Assembly (NCBI RefSeq): GCF_003471585.1
Contig: NZ_QRJO01000003.1
Span: 1 to 64,000 of the forward strand
Length of the DNA stretch: 64,000 nucleotides
Reading direction: 5' to 3'
Origin: Collinsella sp. AM18-10
GTDB lineage: Bacteria; Actinomycetota; Coriobacteriia; Coriobacteriales; Coriobacteriaceae
Shown here: positions 51,511-60,318 of the stretch, one piece after another
Layout of the letters: the number at the start of each line of letters is the position of its first letter
Position numbering within the stretch: position 1 is the first letter of the stretch
Position numbers and translations under genes: made by a program
Notes under the pieces: generated by a model
Databases searched by the model: none
Told to the model about the DNA's origin: nothing
Seen by the model: only the letters and a program-made list of their open reading frames with translations

Positions 51511-52401
51511 ATGGCATATCGTCTGGACATCAAGCGCATTCTATCGATGAACTTCTTTCACGACCTGCCCCAGATTATGTTGGGGTGCGCTCTGGCCGCT
51601 ATTGCGACCGACCTGTTTTTGATTCCCAACGGCCTTGCTGCCGGTGGTGTTACGGGCCTTGCCACCATTATCCAGGCGGTCGGCGCATCGCGCGGCATAT
51701 CGCTTCCCGTTGGTATTCAGACGATCGTGATGAACGCCTTGCTGTTGCTGGTCGTTATGCGCGAGGGCGGCATGTTCTACGTGGTGCAGACCGCGACGGG
51801 CTTTGTGCTGCTGGGCTTCTTTACCGATCTGTTCGCCCCGTTTGTAGCACCTCTGGCGGATGCGGACCTGATGCTCCCTGCCATGTGGGGCGGCATTATT
51901 ACAGGCATCGGTTACGGCATGGTGCTGCGCGCCGGCGCCAACACCGGCGGCTCGGACACGATTGGCCAAATCATCTCGCGTAATACCTCGCTGCCCGTGG
52001 GATCGACCGTCATGGCGATCGATGTTGCCGTATGCGCGCTGTCGGCTCCGGTCTTTTCAATCGAAAATGCACTATATGCAGGCCTTTCGATGGTCATTAG
52101 CGGCTACGTGATCGATGCCGTGGTCGATGGTGGCAACAAACGCCGTATGGTACTCATCATCTCGGACAAGTTCCCTGATATCGCTGCCGATATCATGTAT
52201 GGCCTGGGTCGTGGTTGTACCAAGTTTAAGGCGACTGGCATGTATTCGGGTGCCGAGAAGCCGGTGATCATGGTCATCGTGAACCGTCGAGAGCTCAATA
52301 CCCTCAAGACGATCGTGCGCGAGCGCGATCCTCACGCCATTGTGACGGTCGCCGACGTTACGGAAGCTTTCGGCGAGGGATTCAAGGACATTAGCGCGTA
52401 G
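51511..52401 (+). CDS. YitT-family membrane protein (DUF161/DUF2179)
   Basis: 296 residues from the ATG at 51511. Five or six membrane helices with the conserved IPNGLAAGGVTGLATII and LRAGANTGGSDTIGQII of the YitT family, then a soluble C-terminal DUF2179 domain (MVLIISDKFPDIAADIMYGLGRGCTKFKATGMYSG). Cytoplasmic membrane; function of the family is unknown, possibly transport. Preceded by a terminator-like leader hairpin. Confidence 0.88.
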   Translation: MAYRLDIKRILSMNFFHDLPQIMLGCALAAIATDLFLIPNGLAAGGVTGLATIIQAVGASRGISLPVGIQTIVMNALLLLVVMREGGMFYVVQTATGFVLLGFFTDLFAPFVAPLADADLMLPAMWGGIITGIGYGMVLRAGANTGGSDTIGQIISRNTSLPVGSTVMAIDVAVCALSAPVFSIENALYAGLSMVISGYVIDAVVDGGNKRRMVLIISDKFPDIAADIMYGLGRGCTKFKATGMYSGAEKPVIMVIVNRRELNTLKTIVRERDPHAIVTVADVTEAFGEGFKDISA

Positions 52402-52608
52402 GGCCGACCGCGTCCCATCCAAAAGACGTTCACATTGATAAACCGTTTCATCAGCGGTTCTGCCTGCTAAATTGTTCAAATAATGATAAAAACTCTGGTA
52501 AAGCCATCAGTTTCCAGCATAATGAATGACGTACGTGCATTGCGGCTGTGTTGGGATTACCTTCGGTGCCGTGCGCATTTTGTCTAATGAGGATGAAAGG
52601 AAGGCACA

Positions 52609-53439
52609 ATGAGCGACGAAGAGCTCAAAAAGGTTGCCAACGAGGTAAGGAAGGGCATCGTCACCGGCGTGCACGCTGCCAAGTCCGGCCATCCGGGCGG
52701 TTCGCTCGGCGCTGCCGACATCATGACCTATCTGTACTTTGAGGAAATGAACGTCGACCCGGCCGATCCCCGCAAGGCCGACCGCGATCGCTTTGTGCTT
52801 TCCAAGGGCCATTGCGCTCCGGGTCTGTACGCCGTGCTCGCCGAGCGCGGGTTCTTCCCCAAGGAGGATCTTGAGACGCTGCGCCACATCGGCAGCCACC
52901 TGCAGGGCCATCCCAACATGAACGACACTCCGGGCGTTGACATGTCCACCGGTTCACTCGGCCAGGGCATCTCCGCCGCCGTGGGCATGGCCGTTGCCGC
53001 CAAGCACTGGGGCGACGACTATCGCACCTACGCCCTGCTGGGCGATGGCGAGAGCGAGGAGGGCCAGGTCTGGGAGGCCGCCATGTTTGCCGGCAACCAG
53101 CAGCTCGACAACCTCTGCGTGATCGTCGACCACAACGGCCTGCAGATCGACGGTCCCGTCGAGGAAGTCAACGACCCCATGCCGCTCGCCGATAAGTTCC
53201 GCGCCTTCAAGTTCCACGTGGTGGAGCTTGCCGACGGCAACGATTTCGACCAGATCCGCGCCGCCTTTGCCGAGGCTCGCGCCACCAAGGGGCAGCCGAC
53301 CGCCATTATCGCCGAGACCCTGAAGGGCAAGGGCGTGTCCTTTATGGAGAACCAGGTTGGTTGGCACGGCAAGGCCCCCAACGATGAACAGTTTGAGCAG
53401 GCCATGGCAGAGCTCACGGCCGCCGGAGAGGAGCTCTAG
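52609..53439 (+). CDS. Transketolase, N-terminal subunit
   Basis: 276 residues. Thiamine-diphosphate-binding half: SGHPGGSLGAADIMTYLYF, FVLSKGHCAPGLYAVLAERG, STGSLGQGISAAVGMA and the ThDP motif GDGESEEGQVWEAAMFAGN. The C-terminal pyrimidine-binding half is a separate gene 1 nt downstream, as in many anaerobes and archaea. Non-oxidative pentose phosphate pathway. Confidence 0.93.
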   Translation: MSDEELKKVANEVRKGIVTGVHAAKSGHPGGSLGAADIMTYLYFEEMNVDPADPRKADRDRFVLSKGHCAPGLYAVLAERGFFPKEDLETLRHIGSHLQGHPNMNDTPGVDMSTGSLGQGISAAVGMAVAAKHWGDDYRTYALLGDGESEEGQVWEAAMFAGNQQLDNLCVIVDHNGLQIDGPVEEVNDPMPLADKFRAFKFHVVELADGNDFDQIRAAFAEARATKGQPTAIIAETLKGKGVSFMENQVGWHGKAPNDEQFEQAMAELTAAGEEL

Positions 53440-53440
53440 G

Positions 53441-54382
53441 ATGGCAGACGTCAAGAAAATTGCCACGCGTGTAAGCTACGGCGAGGCCCTCGTCGAGCTC
53501 GCCAACGAGCACGATGACTTTGTGGTCCTCGACGCCGACCTGGCCGCCGCCACGCAGACCGGTAAGTTTAAGGCCGCCTGCCCCGACCGTTTCTTCGATG
53601 TGGGTATCGCCGAGAGCAACCTGATGGGTGTTGCCGCCGGTATCGCAACCACCGGTCGCGTTGCCTTCGCGAGCACCTTTGCCATGTTCGCCGCCGGCCG
53701 CGCCTTTGAGCAGGTCCGTAACTCCATCGGCTACCCGCACCTCAACGTTAAGATCGGTGCCACGCACGCTGGTATCTCGGTGGGCGAGGACGGTGCCACA
53801 CACCAGTGCTGCGAGGATATCGCCCTGATGCGCGTCATCCCCGGCATGACCGTTATCGTTCCTGCCGACGACGTCGAGGCCCGCGCCGTGACGCGCGCCG
53901 CCTACGAGTGCGACGGTCCGGTGTACATGCGCTTCGCCCGTCTGGCCTCGCCGGTTATTAACGACCCCGAGACCTACAAGTTCGAGTTGGGTAAGGGCAT
54001 TGTCATGCGCGAGGGCGCCGACGTCACCATCATCGCCTGCGGCCTGATGGTCGGCGAGGCTCTCGAGGCCGCCGAGCAGCTTGCTGCCAAGGGCATCGAT
54101 GCCGAGGTCATCAACATGCACACCATCAAGCCCATCGATGCCGACCTGATCGTCAAGAGCGCCACCAAGACCGGCCACGTCGTGACCGTCGAGGAGCACT
54201 CTGTGATCGGTGGCCTGGGCAGCGCCGTTGCTGATGTCCTGTGCGAGCAGTGCCCGACGCCGCTCAAGAAGATTGGCGTCAACGATACCTTTGGCGAGTC
54301 CGGCCCGGGCGCCGAGCTCTTGCACAAGTATGGCCTGGACGCCGCCAACATCGTGGCGACCACCAAGGAGTTCTTGGCATAA
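53441..54382 (+). CDS. Transketolase, C-terminal subunit
   Basis: 313 residues. Pyrimidine-binding domain with FDVGIAESNLMGVAAGIATTGRVAFASTFAMF (catalytic glutamate in IAES) and C-terminal domain with VTVEEHSVIGGLGSAVADVL. Starts right after the stop of the N-terminal subunit (TAGGATG), so the two are translationally coupled in equal amounts. Followed by a terminator. Confidence 0.93.
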   Translation: MADVKKIATRVSYGEALVELANEHDDFVVLDADLAAATQTGKFKAACPDRFFDVGIAESNLMGVAAGIATTGRVAFASTFAMFAAGRAFEQVRNSIGYPHLNVKIGATHAGISVGEDGATHQCCEDIALMRVIPGMTVIVPADDVEARAVTRAAYECDGPVYMRFARLASPVINDPETYKFELGKGIVMREGADVTIIACGLMVGEALEAAEQLAAKGIDAEVINMHTIKPIDADLIVKSATKTGHVVTVEEHSVIGGLGSAVADVLCEQCPTPLKKIGVNDTFGESGPGAELLHKYGLDAANIVATTKEFLA

Positions 54383-54428
54383 GGCAAGACGAGGTAAAGT
54401 ATCGTCTCAACAACCACATCCAAGCCAG

Positions 54429-54465
54429 AACAGGGGCATCCCCAAAGAGGGCGCCCCTGTTTTTG
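54429..54465 (+). terminator. Terminator of the transketolase operon
   Basis: AACAGGGGC (54429-54437) pairs with GCCCCTGTT (54453-54461), followed by TTTG. Loop of 15 nt with a small internal CCC/GGG pairing. Confidence 0.85.
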
Positions 54466-54601
54466 TTGAATTTAAATTAGAGTCCTGCCAAGCAAAGTTC
54501 CCATGGGGAAACGGGCCCATCCCAACAAAGTGCAATTCAGACCCTTCCAACTTTGTATGCGCAGCATCTCAAGTTGGTGCGTCGGCCCCATAGTAGCCGC
54601 A

Positions 54602-54729
54602 GGCCGGGCGCAGGGTTACCTCCCAAATCTTTCCGCAGCGCAGTCCGGCGTTTGTCCGCAGCTCCGCAGGAGCAGGACAAATGCCGGCCATGCGCGAGGA
54701 CGATTTGGGAGGTAGCCCTGCGCCCGGCC
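54602..54729. repeat. 128-bp three-tier palindrome between transketolase and ftsE
   Basis: Outer arms 54602-54629 and 54702-54729 pair over 28 bp with one mismatch (starting GGCCGGGCGCAGGG). Middle arms CCGGCGTTTGTCC (54645-54657) and 54675-54687 pair over 13 bp with one mismatch. The tip is GCTCC-GCA-GGAGC (54661-54673). No T-tract. It dominates the 451-nt gap 54383-54833, in which I see no gene apart from the terminator at 54429. It may be a non-autonomous mobile palindrome or a structured RNA. Confidence 0.75.
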
Positions 54730-54833
54730 GGTGGGATCCCAAAGCCCGCCATGCTTCTTATGTGCAGCAAAGCTAATGCTGCTAAAATGTAAAGCTCTCA
54801 TGTAGTTTAAACGCACGACGATAAGGAGCACCA

Positions 54834-56054
54834 GTGGGTAACCACTTCCGTACCTCCGGTGCGGGCGATGATGCCCCCAAGACGCAGACAGGCGTCCAGG
54901 GCAGTCGTTTCGCCACTCCGGATTCAGAGGGCCAGCCTGTTGCTCAGGCCCCCACTCAGCCGGCAGATCAGGCACAGCCGGCATCCGATCCCTTTGCCTA
55001 CAATCCCACCAGCGATGTCGCGCTTTCCGGCACGGCGGGTTTTGAGCCCGTTCAGGCCGTGACCGCTCGCGTGGAGCAGCCTCAGGCTGGCGCCGCCACA
55101 CCGCAGCCTACCATGGCCGGCATTCCCGACCCCATGGCCCCTGCGACGCCGGTTCCTCAGCCTGCGCAGTCCGGTCTCTTTGCCGCCATTCCCGATCCCA
55201 CGCAGCCTGCTGCCCCGGTGGTCGAGAGCGATCAGGCAGCCGAGGTCGCAAGCCTCGATAACGCGCTCAACAACCCCGATTTTACGTCGGTGTTTGCGCC
55301 CATCGATCCGCAGGCCAGCCGCAAGAAGATGGCCAAGCAGGCCGGTGTCGAGCCCGTCATCCTTATGGAGCATGTCACCAAGATCTATCCGGCACAGCCC
55401 AACAAGCCTGCACTTGACGACATCAACATCGAGATCTATCCGGGCGAGTTCGTCTTCCTGGTCGGTCACTCCGGCTCGGGTAAGACCACGCTGCTGTCGA
55501 CGCTCAACCGCGACGTCAAGCCGACGAGCGGTCGCATCCTGGTTGCCGGTCAGGACCTCATGAAGATCAAGAACCGCAAGGTTCCGTTCCTGCGTCGCCA
55601 GATCGGTGCCGTGTTCCAGGACTTTAAGCTTCTGCCGCAAAAGACCGCCTACGAAAACGTGGCGTTTGCCCTGCAGTGCATCGGCAAGCCCAAGGGCGTC
55701 ATTCGCAGCCAGGTGCCCGAGGTGCTGCGTCTGGTCGGTCTGGCCGATCAGATGGACTCGCTGCCCGACCAGCTTTCCGGTGGCGAGCAGCAGCGCGTCG
55801 CCGTCGCCCGCGCTATGGTCAACCGTCCGCCGCTGCTGATCTGCGACGAGCCCACGGGTAACCTCGACCCGGCGATCTCGCTGGGCATCATGAAGCTGCT
55901 CGAGCGTATTAACCGTACCGGCACCACCGTGATCGTCGCCACGCACGACCGCGAGATGGTCGATAGCATGCACCGTCGCGTGATCGCCCTCGAGGGCGGC
56001 CACGTTATCCGCGACCAGGAGAGGGGAGGTTACGGCAACTATGGCACCAACTAA
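54834..56054 (+). CDS. ftsE: Cell-division ABC ATPase FtsE with long N-terminal extension
   Basis: 406 residues, GTG start with AAGGAG six nt upstream. Residues about 180-406 are ordinary FtsE: Walker A VGHSGSGKTT (210-219), the Q-loop region QDFKLLPQKTAYENVAF, signature QLSGGEQQRVAVARA, Walker B LLICDEPTGNLD. The first 175 residues are a disordered Pro/Ala/Gln-rich stretch not found in typical FtsE (about 220-230 residues). FtsEX controls peptidoglycan hydrolases during division. Overlaps ftsX by 14 nt. Confidence 0.92.
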   Translation: MGNHFRTSGAGDDAPKTQTGVQGSRFATPDSEGQPVAQAPTQPADQAQPASDPFAYNPTSDVALSGTAGFEPVQAVTARVEQPQAGAATPQPTMAGIPDPMAPATPVPQPAQSGLFAAIPDPTQPAAPVVESDQAAEVASLDNALNNPDFTSVFAPIDPQASRKKMAKQAGVEPVILMEHVTKIYPAQPNKPALDDINIEIYPGEFVFLVGHSGSGKTTLLSTLNRDVKPTSGRILVAGQDLMKIKNRKVPFLRRQIGAVFQDFKLLPQKTAYENVAFALQCIGKPKGVIRSQVPEVLRLVGLADQMDSLPDQLSGGEQQRVAVARAMVNRPPLLICDEPTGNLDPAISLGIMKLLERINRTGTTVIVATHDREMVDSMHRRVIALEGGHVIRDQERGGYGNYGTN

Positions 56055-56961
56055 CGTGGGCTACTCCTTCAAAGAGGCAATCAGTCACTTCTTCCGTAAC
56101 TGGACTACCTCGCTCGGCGCCGTCATCACGATCTTCCTTTCGCTGTTTATCATCGGCCTGTTCATCATGGGCTCCGCGATGCTGAACTCCGTGATCGGCA
56201 CCGTCGAGGATCAGGTTGTCATCAACGCGTTCATTAGCGATGACGCCGATCAGGCCGATGTCCAGGCTTTTGAGGCCGAGCTTAAGACGTGGAATAACGT
56301 CAAGTCCGTGACCTATAAGGACAAGGACGACGCGCTGGCCGAGTATACGAGCAAGATGTCGGGCAACGCCGACGCCACCATGAGCGCGCTCGATGGCCAG
56401 AACCCGCTGCCGGCTTCGTTTGCAATTGAGATGGACGATCCGTCCAAGGTCGAGAGCACGGCAGAGAAGCTCAAGAAGAACGCCGATTTCCAGAAGATCG
56501 CGGATGACGGCGACGTCAACGCGAGCGTACTGTATGGCCAGGAGGAAGTGAGCCGCCTGTTCCAGGTGACCAACTACATCCGCATCGCCGCCGTGGTGCT
56601 CGTTGGCCTTCTGACCTTTATCGCATTCATCTTCATCAACAACACGATTCGCCTGTCCATCACGGCGCGTCGTCGTGAGATTGCGATTATGCGTCTGGTC
56701 GGCGCCAGCAACGGCTTCATTCGTGGCCCGTTTATCACCGAGGGCGTACTGCAGGCCATTTTGGGCTCGCTGCTTTCCATCGGCGTTCTGGAGCTGCTGC
56801 GTAATCTGATGATTCCGCGTCTGCAGGAGAGCATCGGCTGGATGTCGTTTGCCCTGCCGATGCAGTACTACCTTGTGACCTATGCTGCGCTGATTCTGGT
56901 CGGCGTGATTATCGGTCTCTTTGGTTCTGCCATCGCCATGCGCCGCTACCTGCGCGTGTAG
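56041..56961 (+). CDS. ftsX: Cell-division permease FtsX
   Basis: 306 residues. One N-terminal helix (about 20-45), a large external domain (to about 175), then three helices. FIFINNTIRLSITARRREIAIMRLVGASNGFIRGPFI is the characteristic cytoplasmic coupling segment. Partner of FtsE; the external domain recruits cell-wall hydrolases. Start within the ftsE end. Confidence 0.93.
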   Translation: MAPTNVGYSFKEAISHFFRNWTTSLGAVITIFLSLFIIGLFIMGSAMLNSVIGTVEDQVVINAFISDDADQADVQAFEAELKTWNNVKSVTYKDKDDALAEYTSKMSGNADATMSALDGQNPLPASFAIEMDDPSKVESTAEKLKKNADFQKIADDGDVNASVLYGQEEVSRLFQVTNYIRIAAVVLVGLLTFIAFIFINNTIRLSITARRREIAIMRLVGASNGFIRGPFITEGVLQAILGSLLSIGVLELLRNLMIPRLQESIGWMSFALPMQYYLVTYAALILVGVIIGLFGSAIAMRRYLRV

Positions 56962-56986
56962 GCATGCCTGGAATTCACCCCTTCCA

Positions 56987-57020
56987 ACGGGTCGTCTCTT
57001 ATGGGGCGGCCCGTTTTTTT
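56987..57020 (+). terminator. Terminator of ftsEX
   Basis: ACGGGTCGTC (56987-56996) pairs with GGCGGCCCGT (57005-57014) with G-T pairs, followed by a run of seven T. Confidence 0.85.
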
Positions 57021-57026
57021 GATCCC

Positions 57027-57110
57027 TAGGGGACGGCAGGATTGCGGATCATCGTGGCGCTGGTCTATCTATGTGATTCGTTTTCCTCCGTCCCCTAAGG
57101 ACCATTTGGG
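57027..57110. repeat. GGGGACGG palindrome with dispersed repeat
   Basis: TAGGGGACGG (57027-57036) and CCGTCCCCTA (57088-57097) pair over 10 bp with a 51-nt loop. The right part, 57081-57110 (TTTTCCTCCGTCCCCTAAGG...), resembles 14411-14440. Confidence 0.6.
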
Positions 57111-57154
57111 TAGACTCTTGGGGTGTAAACGACCATCGATAGTTAGGAGGCGCC

Positions 57155-59290
57155 ATGGGGCGCAATAACAAGCATAAGCGTGGAGCTCGCAATAAGCGCG
57201 GGCCGGTGCGCAGCGAGCGCCGTCCGAGCCTGACCGGACGCGTGCAGCTCCATGAGCATAGCGCCTATGTCATAACCGAGAATGGCGACTACAAGGTCAT
57301 GGGCCGCGGTAAGCGCGAGATCATGGACGGCGATACCGTTGCCGTGAGCATTAAGAACAGCCCGCATGGCGAGCGTCGCGCCGTGATCGAGGGCGTGGTT
57401 GAGCGCGCAGCTATAAGCGTGGTGGGCACGTACCAGACCGCCGGTCCGCTCGGTGTGATTGAGCCGCTCGATTCGCGCCTGAAGGCCGACTTCTTCATTT
57501 TGCCCGAGGATACCTCGGCGGATCGTCTGGGTGTCCACCCGGGTGATGCCGTTGTCGCGCGCATTTTGACCTACCCGACGCGCCTGGAATCGGGCACTGT
57601 GACGATCGAACGCCGCATTGGCGGAGATGACGCGCCCGATTTGGGCGTTCAATATGTGATGGCGCGTTACGGCTATACCGATAGCTATCCCGAGGCCGCG
57701 CTAGACGAGGCCGAGGGGCTTTCGCTCGATGTGTCCGCGGCGCTTAAGGACCCGCTCCGCCGCGATCTGCGCGACCGCTTTGTCATCACGATCGACCCTG
57801 TCGACGCGCGCGACTTTGACGATGCCATTTCGCTGGAGCGCACACCCGAGGGCGGCTACAAGCTGGGTGTGCATATCGCCGACGTTTCGCACTATGTGGC
57901 TTGGGACGGGCATATCGATCTTGAGGCTCGCCATCGTACGACATCGGTGTATCTGGCCGATCGCGTGCTTCCCATGCTGCCCGAACGCCTGTCCTGTGAC
58001 CTGTGCTCGCTTCGCTCTGACGAGGACCGTCTTGCGTTTACCGTCGATATCGAGCTCGATGCGCAGGGTCGCGTGCGGCATTACGATCCGTACCCCAGTG
58101 TGATTCGCTCGCGTGTGCGTATGGACTATGACGGCGCCGAGGCGCTGCTGGTGCGTGCCGGTGCGGTTGAGTATTCGGTGCTGGAGGGTGCGGCCGAGGA
58201 TGTTGCGGCTGCCGAGACCTCGCGCGAGGAAGCGCTTGAGCGCGGTCTTGCGTGCGAGGAGGCCGCCCGCGGCTACAACATCGACCTCGACGACTTCCTT
58301 GTCGCCGCTAACGAACTCGCCGAACTTCGCCGTCGTATTCGTCGCGCCCGCGGCTCGGTCGATTTTGACACGGCCGAGATTCGCGCTCTATTGGATGAGG
58401 ACGGAGTACCCGTGCAGATTGTGGCGCGTGAACGTTCGTGTGCCACGTCGCTTATCGAGGAAGCTATGCTGCTCGCCAACGAGTGCGTTGCAGAGTGGCT
58501 GGCAGACCGTGATATCGAGGCCTGCTATCGCGTGCATGAGGATCCGAGCCCCGATAGCCTGCACGGTGCCGCCGTTGCGCTGGCTCAGCTAGGCATCATC
58601 GACGATCGCCGTGCTGCCGGTATTGCCCTGGGGAGTCCCGATGAGCTGCAGGCTGCAGTCGATGCTGCCGCCGGTACGGCCAACGCACCGCTCGTCAACA
58701 CGCTGCTTCTGCGCAGCATGCAGCGCGCGCTGTACAAGCCGCGCAACGAGGGCCACTTTGCGCTCGCCGCGCCGTGCTACTGTCACTTTACGAGTCCCAT
58801 CCGTCGCTACCCCGATCTGGTGGTGCACCGCGTACTCAAGCTGCAGTTGGCCTATGAGCAGCTCGGCGGCAAGGACGCCCTGGTCCGTACGCCGCGGCTG
58901 ATCGGCAAGGGGCGCGAGTCGCTGCCGCGCATTCTGCCGCAGATCTGCCGCGCATGCAGCGATGCCGAGCGCGCGGCAGATGCCGCCAGCCATGCGACGC
59001 AAAAGATCAAGATTGCCCAGTACTATGAGGACCGTCTGGGCGAGCGCTATGCCGGAACCGTCTCGTGGGTTAGCAGCATGGGCCTCTTTGTGCGCTTGGA
59101 CCTAACGCAGGTCGAAGGCTTGGTTTCGATCAAGAGCCTGGGCAACGAGTGGTTCGAGTTCGACGAGGATGCACTTACGCTGACGGGCGCCGACACGGGG
59201 GCTCGTTACGAGCTGGGGCAGCGCGTGATCATCGAGGTCTCGCGCGTCAATACCACGCGTGGGCACTTGGACTTTAAGCTTATCCATTAG
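57155..59290 (+). CDS. rnr: Ribonuclease R (RNB family 3'-5' exoribonuclease)
   Basis: 711 residues, ATG after AGGAGG. Basic N-terminus (NKHKRGARNKRG), cold-shock domains, the RNB catalytic domain with the acidic active site FVITIDPVDARDFDDAISLE and CHFTSPIRRYPDLVVHRVLK, and a C-terminal S1 domain (GERYAGTVSWVSSMGLFVRLD). Degrades structured RNA. The smpB gene often found next to rnr is not present; an orphan recombinase follows. Confidence 0.94.
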   Translation: MGRNNKHKRGARNKRGPVRSERRPSLTGRVQLHEHSAYVITENGDYKVMGRGKREIMDGDTVAVSIKNSPHGERRAVIEGVVERAAISVVGTYQTAGPLGVIEPLDSRLKADFFILPEDTSADRLGVHPGDAVVARILTYPTRLESGTVTIERRIGGDDAPDLGVQYVMARYGYTDSYPEAALDEAEGLSLDVSAALKDPLRRDLRDRFVITIDPVDARDFDDAISLERTPEGGYKLGVHIADVSHYVAWDGHIDLEARHRTTSVYLADRVLPMLPERLSCDLCSLRSDEDRLAFTVDIELDAQGRVRHYDPYPSVIRSRVRMDYDGAEALLVRAGAVEYSVLEGAAEDVAAAETSREEALERGLACEEAARGYNIDLDDFLVAANELAELRRRIRRARGSVDFDTAEIRALLDEDGVPVQIVARERSCATSLIEEAMLLANECVAEWLADRDIEACYRVHEDPSPDSLHGAAVALAQLGIIDDRRAAGIALGSPDELQAAVDAAAGTANAPLVNTLLLRSMQRALYKPRNEGHFALAAPCYCHFTSPIRRYPDLVVHRVLKLQLAYEQLGGKDALVRTPRLIGKGRESLPRILPQICRACSDAERAADAASHATQKIKIAQYYEDRLGERYAGTVSWVSSMGLFVRLDLTQVEGLVSIKSLGNEWFEFDEDALTLTGADTGARYELGQRVIIEVSRVNTTRGHLDFKLIH

Positions 59291-59315
59291 CCAAATCCCG
59301 ACTCATGGTGGGGGA

Positions 59316-59347
59316 GCGGAGGGCGGCCTTTCGGGACCGCCCTCCGC
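59316..59347 (+). terminator. Hairpin after rnr
   Basis: GCGGAGGGCGG (59316-59326) pairs perfectly with CCGCCCTCCGC (59337-59347), loop of 10. Followed by ATTTG, a weak T-tract. Confidence 0.7.
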
Positions 59348-59407
59348 ATTTGAATCGTGGCTACCTTGCCGTCTGCTCGGCCGCCCGCTTACCTGCTATT
59401 TGAGAGG

Positions 59408-59447
59408 TAAAACCTACCAAAATAAACCTGTCCCTTTTTGGCAGGTT
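59408..59447. repeat. 40-bp dispersed repeat, second copy
   Basis: Matches 47221-47260 at 37 of 40 positions, same orientation. Inner arms CCAAAA and TTTTTGG can pair. It ends 20 nt before the recombinase start codon. Confidence 0.75.
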
Positions 59448-59467
59448 TACAAGAAAGCGGGGATGAG

Positions 59468-60073
59468 ATGGCGACGGTGTATGGTTATGCGCGGGTGAGT
59501 TCGCGCGATCAGAATCTGAATCGGCAGCTGGATGCGCTGGGCGCCTATGGCGTGGGCTCGGCGAATATTTATGCCGACCATGCGAGCGGCAAGGACTTCG
59601 ATCGCCCGAGGTATCGCGAGCTGCTGCACGTCCTGGGAGACGGGGACGTGCTGGTGGTGCTTTCTATCGACCGACTTGGCCGTAATTACTCTGAGATTCT
59701 TGAGGAATGGCGACGCATTACCAAGGAGCTCGGGGTTGCCATTGTGGTGTTGGACATGCCATTGCTTGACACGCGCGTCAGGGCCAGCGGCGCGCCGGAT
59801 GTGACCAACACCCTGATTGCCGATATTGTGCTGCAACTGCTGAGCTACGTGGCGCAGATGGAGCGCGAGAATATCCATCGGCGCCAAGCGGAGGGAATTG
59901 CAGCGGCGCGGGCGCGAGGGGTCCGTTTCGGTCGACCTCGCAAGCCGTGCCCTCCTCAGTTTGAGCTGGTGCGCGATAGCTATGAGGCGGGCGATATTAC
60001 CCGCAGCCAGGCAGCAAAGTGCCTGGGCGTGTGCGTGGGGACGTTCGATCGCTGGATGCGCGAGGCGGGGTAG
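59468..60073 (+). CDS. Serine recombinase (resolvase/invertase family)
   Basis: 201 residues from the ATG at 59468. Catalytic serine in YGYARVSSRDQNLNRQL near the N-terminus, then VLSIDRLGRNYSEILEEW and the long helix E, LIADIVLQLLSYVAQMERENIHRRQAEGI. C-terminal helix-turn-helix GDITRSQAAKCLGVCVGTFDRWM. It is a complete small resolvase/DNA-invertase. No transposase or cargo adjoins it. A 40-bp repeat lies just upstream and a perfect 12-bp palindrome just downstream, which could be its crossover or binding sites. Confidence 0.87.
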   Translation: MATVYGYARVSSRDQNLNRQLDALGAYGVGSANIYADHASGKDFDRPRYRELLHVLGDGDVLVVLSIDRLGRNYSEILEEWRRITKELGVAIVVLDMPLLDTRVRASGAPDVTNTLIADIVLQLLSYVAQMERENIHRRQAEGIAAARARGVRFGRPRKPCPPQFELVRDSYEAGDITRSQAAKCLGVCVGTFDRWMREAG

Positions 60074-60112
60074 AGGTTTGCGGCACGTCCGATTGGCGCC
60101 CACGCGAGGCGG

Positions 60113-60138
60113 TATCGGTAACAGCCCTGTTACCGATA
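60113..60138. repeat. Perfect 12-bp inverted repeat after the recombinase
   Basis: TATCGGTAACAG (60113-60124), CC, CTGTTACCGATA (60127-60138). Too tight a loop for an ordinary terminator, no T-tract; suits a protein-binding site. It lies 180 nt before the MurNAc regulator gene. A looser GTACC...GGTAC pair occurs at about 60245-60273. Confidence 0.55.
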
Positions 60139-60318
60139 ATGCGACCTTGTTGAATTATTTTGTGTCGCGCGTATTTCCGAGCGGTCGGATTTGAGGGGCG
60201 AGCGGTAGAACGCTCTCCCTTTGTGCGCCACGATGCGGCACAATGTACCGTAAAAGCTGTTTGTATCCGGTACGAATCGTTCGTTGGTCTTTAATTCTTC
60301 TCAACGGAGGTGTTTGAG

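Noticed and set aside
54480..54800. Short frames within the palindrome before ftsE
   Set aside because: They exist on both strands because the DNA is palindromic and GC-rich; no start signals or conserved features.
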